NCBI GenBank assembly: GCA_022606135.1
Contig: JABYQN010000004.1
Coordinates: 1,178,001-1,242,000, forward strand
DNA length: 64,000 bases
Direction of reading: 5' to 3'
DNA from: Fomes fomentarius
Lineage: Eukaryota > Basidiomycota > Agaricomycetes > Polyporales > Polyporaceae
Shown: positions 57,365 to 64,000 of the stretch, piece by piece
Layout: every line of letters begins with the position of its first letter
Position numbering within the stretch: the stretch's first letter is position 1
Program-made: the position numbers and the translations under genes
The notes under the pieces: generated by a model
The model's input: only the letters and a program-made list of their open reading frames with translations
What the model was told of the DNA's origin: nothing
The model's database searches: none

Positions 57365-58024
57365 GACTGAGTAAGCCCCCTGTTGCTCATTGACCCGTGA
57401 CCTACACCGTCTGAACCACGATGAAAGTGTCACGGAACAACCGTGAGTAGGGACGGATGTGGTGCACGCACAGAATGACGATGTTGAATATCCGACCGGC
57501 TTGGGATCTAAAGGTGTTCAACCGTGTAGCTCAGGTTCTAGGACATTTTCAGTTGCATTCGAAACCAGTTCAACAGGCCGTATGCGGATCAGGCGACGGA
57601 TCGTGCCGTCAGGCATTTCTTGAATCGGTTAGCCGTTGAGCAAAAGTGGTTGACTGGTACTCATTCGAGTTGCTTGGATTGTAGGCATGTTCATACTTGT
57701 CCCGGCCTGAGTCGACAACTGCTAGCGACATAGTCACCTGCACGAGGCGAGCTATGTCCTCGCGAAAAAAAAAAACACAGACACTTAACAGACATACCGG
57801 TAGGATCGACCTCCATGTCCTGGTAAATAGGGGCATGAACGAGAGCACTACGATTGACATAACCGCGAGTGGACGCCTGCTTGCTCCTGGCTCTTATGGT
57901 GTCTCGGTGAGCCATATAGTATAAATTGTGATCTTACGCTGTAGCTAGGTGTGAGTTTCGGCCTGAGATGCACATAACCACGATGAACACATACCCGACC
58001 GGTCTCGTACTTACTGACGTAGCT
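57365..58024 (-). repeat. Dispersed repeat, copy R3 (full length)
   Basis: Matches R1 along both halves, from ACTGAGTAAGCC to ACTGACGTAGCT, with a diverged middle and an A-rich run (11 A near 57766). It begins about 20 nt from the TATA box of paralogue B, in the same arrangement as R2 near paralogue A. The unit of duplication is thus orphan gene plus repeat. Confidence 0.7.
57690..57950 (-). pseudogene. Solo copy of the F-box gene's last exon
   Basis: Reading on the minus strand, HRDTIRARSKQASTRG then LVHAPIYQDMEVDPTGM aligns with the last exon of the F-box-like gene (DTIRARNQQASTIRG and LVHAPVYQDMEVDHTGM). The upstream intron donor GTCAGTAAG is also preserved near 58015. Sequence upstream of that donor does not match the F-box gene, so this is an exon fragment inside R3. 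Confidence 0.6.
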
Positions 58025-58548
58025 CCGGGACTCCTGGGAATATTGTATGGCGCGTTTCGCTGACTAAGCGCACCCTGACCTTGATCTCATCTCGGAGGAC
58101 CTCTCTACTACTTAGCGCCCCCATACCATCCTTCATCCGAAGTCCGACTCAGGCAAACATATGCTAGGTTACGAATGGGATCTCGATCACTGCGTAAACG
58201 ACGGATTAGGAGACAAGTAGTAATGACAGGAGTAGCAGAGCCATGGCTGTGTCAATCTGGGTGTTGCTCACAGTCTGAGTGAGTCAAAAGTCAATATGAT
58301 CCTGAAGTTTCGAGTTGGGCGCCTGAACTTCAGCCTAGACTAGCTTCACTGTCAGCATTCATCTGCTCAGATCACCATTTACCGGGGGAGGGAGAGGCGC
58401 ATTGAAGCAAGGGTGGTACAGGACAATAATTTACAAGTGAGTGTCGACCGAAATCCCCCATTCACCCCAATCTCCGCCGTCGTCAGCACGAGTGGTACTC
58501 TGAAATCCCTGAGAGCGCGGCCTGTTCCAGCTATCATCGTCAGCCGTA
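58025..58548. other. Intergenic, repeat edge to Hsp20 gene
   Basis: No supported gene. The break in similarity to R1 is at about 58024. Confidence 0.4.
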
Positions 58549-59624
58549 TCAGGGAAGGAGTAGTTCACAAGTGAAGGTACCCACATCGATGTCGGGTATA
58601 GTCCTCAGGCTCTCTAGTTGGACCTGTTCTGTGTCTGCACGTACACACTTGGAGTTTGGCAACGTCAAGGTCAGCCTCTGGCCGTCTCGGGATGCTCGCA
58701 CTTCCTCGAACTAGTCCCCACTGCGTCAACGCCTCGAACCGAAAAGCCAAGTATGACAAGCTCACGCACCTTGGTTCCCTCTGGAAGTGGTATCGTATGA
58801 CTGTACCTTCGCACCTCCCTCTCACGCACCACAACGTCCCCGTCCTGCTTCTCCACGCTCCGCTCGACACGCCAGCTCACGATCAACCGATTTGTGCGAT
58901 AGCTGACATGCATGTCTTGCTTCTTCACCCCGGTCATGTCGAACGTCACGAGCATCTATGCAGGGGAACAGGCCACCGCAGTCAGGCAAGCATTCAGTCA
59001 GCAACCCCTTTCGAGCGGACGCCTGTCGACCATCCGGTGCTCACGTTTCTTCCATCGGGGGACTCCCGGAAGTTCACGCTGGGGCACATCGACAACCAAC
59101 GATGACCGACTGGCCGACACCGCGAAGACGAGCGGACGGGCCTACCTTGATCTCCGCTTCGTCACCCTCTTCTTCCCCTGCCCCCCGTGGTTCGTTTGAA
59201 CTTGCGTCTGCGTCTGTGTTTGCGTCTGGGACGACGACCGCTGCGACATCGCGCCCTCAAGCGACTTGACCTTCGACGGCGACCCCTCGAGCTCCCTCTC
59301 CTTCGTCTGCCGCACCTCCTCCCATATCGGATCGAGCGACACTTCCTGCTGCGGCGAGATGGGGATCGGGAAGTTCGGGTCCACGGGCGAGTAGAACGGG
59401 GTTGACGGAGAGGGCGGCGAGGGCGTGGTTGGCCTGTGGATGTCGTCCGACGTCGAGATCGGCGCCAGACTCTCCCGCGGTGCGAATGCCCGCTCGAAGA
59501 GCTTGTCGAACGCCTCGAGCGAATGGCGGGGCTTCCTGAACGGAGCTGATGGCATCTGGATCCTGAATTCCAATCGGTCTCTGGAAACTCTTGAGAAGGA
59601 GCGAGGGTATGGTGCCTGAGACAA
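58549..59624 (-). CDS. Hsp20/alpha-crystallin-type small heat-shock protein
   Basis: ATP-independent chaperone that binds unfolding proteins as oligomers. Four exons (59624-59146, 59078-59045, 58955-58770, 58710-58549) close to 286 residues. The N-terminal 165 residues are Ser/Pro-rich and end in a QTQTQTQTQ run and a basic KKRVTKRR patch. The alpha-crystallin domain follows: NFRESPDGRNMLVTFDMTGV, VSYRTNRLIVSWRVERS, VREREVRRYSHTIPLPEGTK, then FEEVRASRDGQRLTLTLPN. The domain is divergent and the usual C-terminal I-x-I motif is seen only as TIPDIDV. The long N-terminal extension makes this larger than common 18-25-kDa members. AATATATT at 59738-59745 is a possible TATA box about 115 nt upstream. 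No clear heat-shock element was seen. Confidence 0.75.
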
Positions 59625-60248
59625 TCGATGACTAGACGGATCGGACGGGCAGATGTAGGATTACGAGATGCGGGACGGGTGGGTTGTGGACGGGCGAGCG
59701 GTCGAGGATGCGGGAACGGGGCAGCTGGAGAGGAGGCAATATATTCGAGCAGGTATTCTGACGTGATTGGGGCGTGTGGGCCTTCGCCTGTTTGAGGAAC
59801 ATCTCGGACGTGACCTGTTGCAGATCAACCGTGCATCCTGCGCGAGAGCGGCGCGTCCGCAAAAGAAAAAACCCTCGTGCTTTGCGGAGTTAGCTCAGAG
59901 CCTCGACTCACTTCAGTCGCTCTCATGTCGCATCTCGCCCTGTGTAGTCTGATGATGCATGAAACAATGGAAGGGGCCCTTGGTCCCAGGAAGCATGCAG
60001 GGAATCTCGTCAGATGCCAGCCACGGGTACTGCAGCTTGCCTATCGTCCTGCCTTGCGGCGGCCATGAGGCGATGCCGTGCATGCTCTACGGCTTTCCGG
60101 AACTTATTGGTCCAACACGCGCCGCACGTGGAAGCGGGCTGTGGCGATAGCATAGGACTTAGAAGTACATCTACGAACACGATGGTCCGGATGCTACAGG
60201 GTATTATACAGCAAATGAGCGAAGGATAAAGACCGGCGAAAGCCACAT
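59625..60248. other. Intergenic
   Basis: Promoter of the Hsp20 gene (minus strand) and 3' flank of the helicase. No gene supported. Confidence 0.4.
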
Positions 60249-63200
60249 TTATGACCCGTTCGGTATCAGTGGCTTGAACTTCTTGTTTGAATATCCTGCT
60301 GTGGCTCGACCCATGCCCAGACGTCGCTTCACAGAGGTGGGCTTCGCTGCAGCATCTGCAGACAATGGCGCTTCTGGAGGAGAGCTACTGCTCGATGTTG
60401 GGATATTCGAAGCCGGTGTGGAAAAGCCCGAAGAAGACGGTAGCCCTTCGCCAGGGGAGGATTTCAGCGGTGCCTCGACTTTGATACATGAGGTCTGGAC
60501 ATGTCGAACAGGTCCAAGAACCGATGATGATTGCTTGCGCGTACTGGACGAATATTCGAGAGCGTGTCGTGGTTCGACCTTCATCTGAGTGGGTGCGACC
60601 TTTATCTGTCGAGAAGGCAAGGGAGACGATGACGATGACGATTCCGATTCCGATTCTATTTTGACCAGGTCCGAGGCCGGTTCGAGCTTGACCCTACTAG
60701 GTCCCGAGGAAACGCCAGGACGCGCTCTTGAGGGTGTTACGGCCGCTGAAGACGATTGTGGCTCCATTTTCACTAGTCTGGGGCCCGAGTTGGGCTCAGG
60801 CTTGATCCGACTTGGTCCACCACTGGGTAGATCCGATCGTGCGCGCGCAGGCGGGGGGGCTAGTCTAGAGTTCATGGAACGCCCAGCTGTGAGCGACGAT
60901 TCAGACGGCTCCATCTTGACTGGACTGGAGCCAGGCTCGTGTTTGACTGCGGGAACGTTGCATACGGGTTCGACTGCCCTTGCCTTGCCCTTGGATTTCG
61001 AGGGTGCGACATCAGCGTCGGCGGCTCTGTGAGTCTCTGTTTTGACTATCCAGTCACGAAGGTTCGATCCACTGGCGGATTGTGGAGCCGCCACGTTCAC
61101 CACCCGGCTCTTCGATGAGGTGAGGGGGACGGCTCCATTGACCACATGTACACTTGCACTTGTAGATGCCTTGCCGGGGGCTACGCCGCGGCTACTTGAA
61201 GAAACCATATTCGTCGGCTGTGCGTTCTGCACTACACCCGCACGGTGGACATTATTGAAGTGCACGAGGCTACTCGCCATGAACAACGGAGGCTCTGTGA
61301 AGTACCATGAGTCTCAGGCATGTAACACAGGATGTGTGAATGTATTTACCATGTATGTTGTCTGGGATGCGCTCGATCTTAGGCTTCTGCTCTTGTTGAG
61401 GCAAACAGCGTTGTGGCTGCGGTTGCTGCGGTTGCTGCTGTGCATACACTGGTTTCCCTGCTTGCGGAGGATTCAGAGCCCGGCCTGGAACGGCACCGTA
61501 CCGGGCGGGCACTGCGTATCCATTCACAGGTGCGCTCGCCGAGTCCCGGAAGGGTGCATTTACACCCCATACCGGATGTCTGCCCGTTCTCTCGCTACAT
61601 AGTTGCGGTGTTACCTTGGATGTGCATGGCAGAAGCGACGTCGAACCTACTATTCTGATACTCGTTGCTCCACTTCTGCCTCATCGGGAGCCGGGCGGTT
61701 GAGTATCCTCGAGAACGTCGTCCGGTCCTGCGCTGTTAGGGCGGGTAGCTCTTCTGAGACAAGGCCTCTAGTCTATAGCGTACTATGTGAGCGAATGCGA
61801 ACGCCGAGCTTGGGCTTCATTTGAATCGTACCTGAGAGTTGCTGCGAACATTGGCCAAAAAACTCGATACATCCTGTGGCAAAGACTCTCCAGCAACCAT
61901 GCGAGTAGTCGTATGAGAGAGGTAGAGCAGACATTGTGCCCTGGTGCAGGCAACGTACAACAGCCGTCTATGGAGGAGCAACTCTATATCAGTAAGGTAT
62001 AGACACGTTATACGTAGGTGGTGCACGTACAGCTCTTCATCCGTGTCTTCTGCACGTGATGAGGGAAACACTCCGTCTACGACTTTGACGGGTGTCAGAA
62101 TCATAAACAACAACTGTTCACATGCCGAGGACGTACCAGCAGGTATCATGACTACTGCCCATTCGAGCCCCTTGGCTGCGTGGCAAGTAGAGATAGTCAC
62201 TTTCTGTCATCCTATGAGTAATATGTAGGCGAATACAAAGAATAGAATACAAACCTCCTTGTTCTTGTCGTCTTCAGCAGTTTCTGTATCCGTAGACAGC
62301 ATCGATGCCTGCAAAAAGAGCCGGAGAGGTGTATCCCTGCATCTCAGAGGTGAGGCAGCTGTATATGATTATCGTGTGACTGCAAGCGCACCCATTGGGT
62401 TGGCTGGCTTTGGGTTCCTCGACTTGGTCGACATCCCACTCATTCAGACTGTCGCCCCATAGCTCTTCCCACGCAGCATCCTCCGCGTTGGACATCTTCT
62501 TCCCTACATCCTCAGGCATGTTGTTCTCGACCTCGGCAGCAAAGTTGATAAGCTCCTGCACGTTGTCCCAGCGACTCTCGTAATCAGGCTGTGTCTTGCG
62601 GAGATGCTCGCCGTAGCTGATCAAGTCAAGCAACGACTGGATCAACTTTGAAGGTGACATGCCCTGCATCCCGTCCACCGTGTATGAGTAACGTCATCCG
62701 AAACTTCATCAGAAGTACAATATCTGGGAATCACACACACCTCGTTCGCGAACTTGCGCATGTCGCGGATCACCCCCGCGAAGTGGGCGAGCTTTTTCTT
62801 GACAGGCGGCTTGATGTCCGGAATCTTCCCTTCCACGATGCGCTCTACTACCTGCGATGGAGAGATCTTCAATTGCTTCGCCCGGTGGAGCAGCTCGGCG
62901 ACAGTCTGGATTTTGCGGTCAGTCGTCGCGAGTCCAACGCAAGGTTGTAGTCTCAGGCACGCACCTTCTCCCCAACAGAACGAGATGGCACATTCACAAC
63001 GCGAGTGAACGCCGGAACAAAATCTGGGTTATCGACGAGCTGAAGGTACGCGAGCACATCCTTGACCTATATACCCAGTCGATTGTACCTCGCGAAATGC
63101 ACCACGTACAAGTGAACATACCTCCATGCGTTCGAAGAATTTGTGTCCGGCTAGCACCCGGCTTGGGATGCCTTCCTTCCTCAGGGCGCTTTCGATGGCT

Positions 63201-64000
63201 CTGGACAGAGCGTTGAATCGAAGAAGCACGACGAAGTCGTTATAGGTGAGGAGTCCGCCCGCGAATGCAACGAGCCGCTTGATCTCCGCGGCAATGAACC
63301 CAGCTTCGACCGCCTCTATGGGGAAGGCACGGAGCACCGTAGTAGGTCCCTGGGGATGTGTTGTATTCAACGTCTTTTGGATGCGCTTCTCGTCTTGGAT
63401 CCTTGTCAATCACACCAAGGGCAACTCTGGTGTTCGTTGTCGGCGTACCTTGTGAGATGAGCGCCATGCTGATAGCCAGAATCGCAGCCGTTGAACGATA
63501 GTTTTGTTCAAGAAATATCTGTTGCGTCCCTGGAAAGTCTGAAATGCGGAATTATGTTACAGGAATCTTCGAGTGAACTCCTCGGGACATACCCGTTAGC
63601 ATTTTGGCCAAGTTTTCGATTTCTGCTGAACGCCATCCGTATACTACATACGCTGTTTAGTCGAGATACCAAGCAAGTGGGGAGTTGTTGTAAACTCACT
63701 GGACTGATCTGGGTCACCCACTATTGTTACGCATCGGCATGTCTGGGCGATGTAACGCATGAGCTCGTATTGAGTTGTGTTTGTGTCCTGACTATGTGGA
63801 TGCATTAGGAGCCGGGAATCGTCATCCCCACGGAAGTGCACTTACTACTCGTCAACAAGAACATGTTGACACCAGCCAGAAGCCTTCTTGTGTGTCTCAA
63901 ACAGCTTCACGCCGAACAGGAGTAGGTCATCAAAGTCAAGACTGTTGGATTCCCGCAAGATCTTCTCGTAGTTCTTGTAGAGCGTCGCAACCACCTGGCC
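60249..64000 (-). CDS. SRS2: Srs2-like UvrD-family DNA helicase (5' end outside window)
   Basis: Superfamily 1A 3'-5' DNA helicase that strips Rad51 filaments and limits recombination at forks. The window begins inside the gene. Visible motifs are NSLDFDDLLLFGVKLF, DEYQDTNTTQYELM (motif II, joined across an intron with a GTAAGT donor), VGDPDQS, FLEQNYRST (motif IV), LLRFNALSRAIESALRKEG, VTISTCHAAKGLEW (motif V) and RRLLYVACTRAQ (motif VI). After a Gln/Pro-rich stretch, the last exon is a disordered Ser/Pro/Lys tail of about 340 residues with nine hydrophobic-Lys-x-Glu SUMO-consensus sites, ending KRRLGMGRATAGYSNKKFKP and IPNGS. At least ten introns occur in the visible part. The tail end is the expected position for SUMO/PCNA interaction. 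Confidence 0.85.

Overview
The window is fungal nuclear DNA, almost certainly from an agaricomycete basidiomycete and probably a wood-decay polypore relative. The evidence is dense genes on both strands, many 50-60 nt introns with GT(A/G)NGT donors and CTNAC branch sites, a short HSPA12-type Hsp70, a secreted Ser-rich GPI-type protein, an F-box-like gene and a many-exon intracellular alpha-amylase. Gene models below were spliced by hand; frame closure was checked wherever exon coordinates are listed.

Layout. 0-6 kb: an F-box-like gene whose last exon and 3' flank recur elsewhere in the window, an RS/coiled-coil protein, and a possible gene relic. 6-14 kb: an HSPA12-type Hsp70 fused to a long low-complexity tail, then a coiled-coil protein with AT-hooks. 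14.7-23 kb: a carbohydrate block with a GH13 alpha-amylase, an MFS sugar transporter and a secreted GH5 hydrolase. 23-31 kb: an unknown Gly/Met/Pro-rich protein, divergent from a SNF5/SMARCB1 remodeller subunit, followed by the spindle-checkpoint kinase BUB1, which has two ACGCGT boxes in its promoter and an apparent one-base frameshift. 31-44 kb: an ataxin-2/Pbp1 homologue, an intronless 938-residue disordered protein and a Rho1 GEF (DH-PH-CNH). 44-52 kb: an intracellular trypsin-fold peptidase with a large insert, a secreted beta-propeller and a secreted Ser/Thr-rich GPI-type protein. 52-58 kb: an accessory stretch with a DUF4112 pseudogene and a tandem duplication carrying two orphan paralogues, each associated with a copy of the F-box-derived repeat. 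58-64 kb: an Hsp20-type chaperone and the 3' part of an Srs2-like helicase that runs off the window edge.

The carbohydrate block could link starch/glucan cleavage to sugar uptake. BUB1, SNF5, Srs2 and possibly the AT-hook protein are chromosome-maintenance genes but do not look like a functional cluster. I saw no tRNA, rRNA, CRISPR array or intact transposon. The least-explained features are the orphan pair with its repeat, the 4-nt catalytic microexon of the amylase, the Hsp70 fusion and the SUMO-consensus array in the helicase tail.
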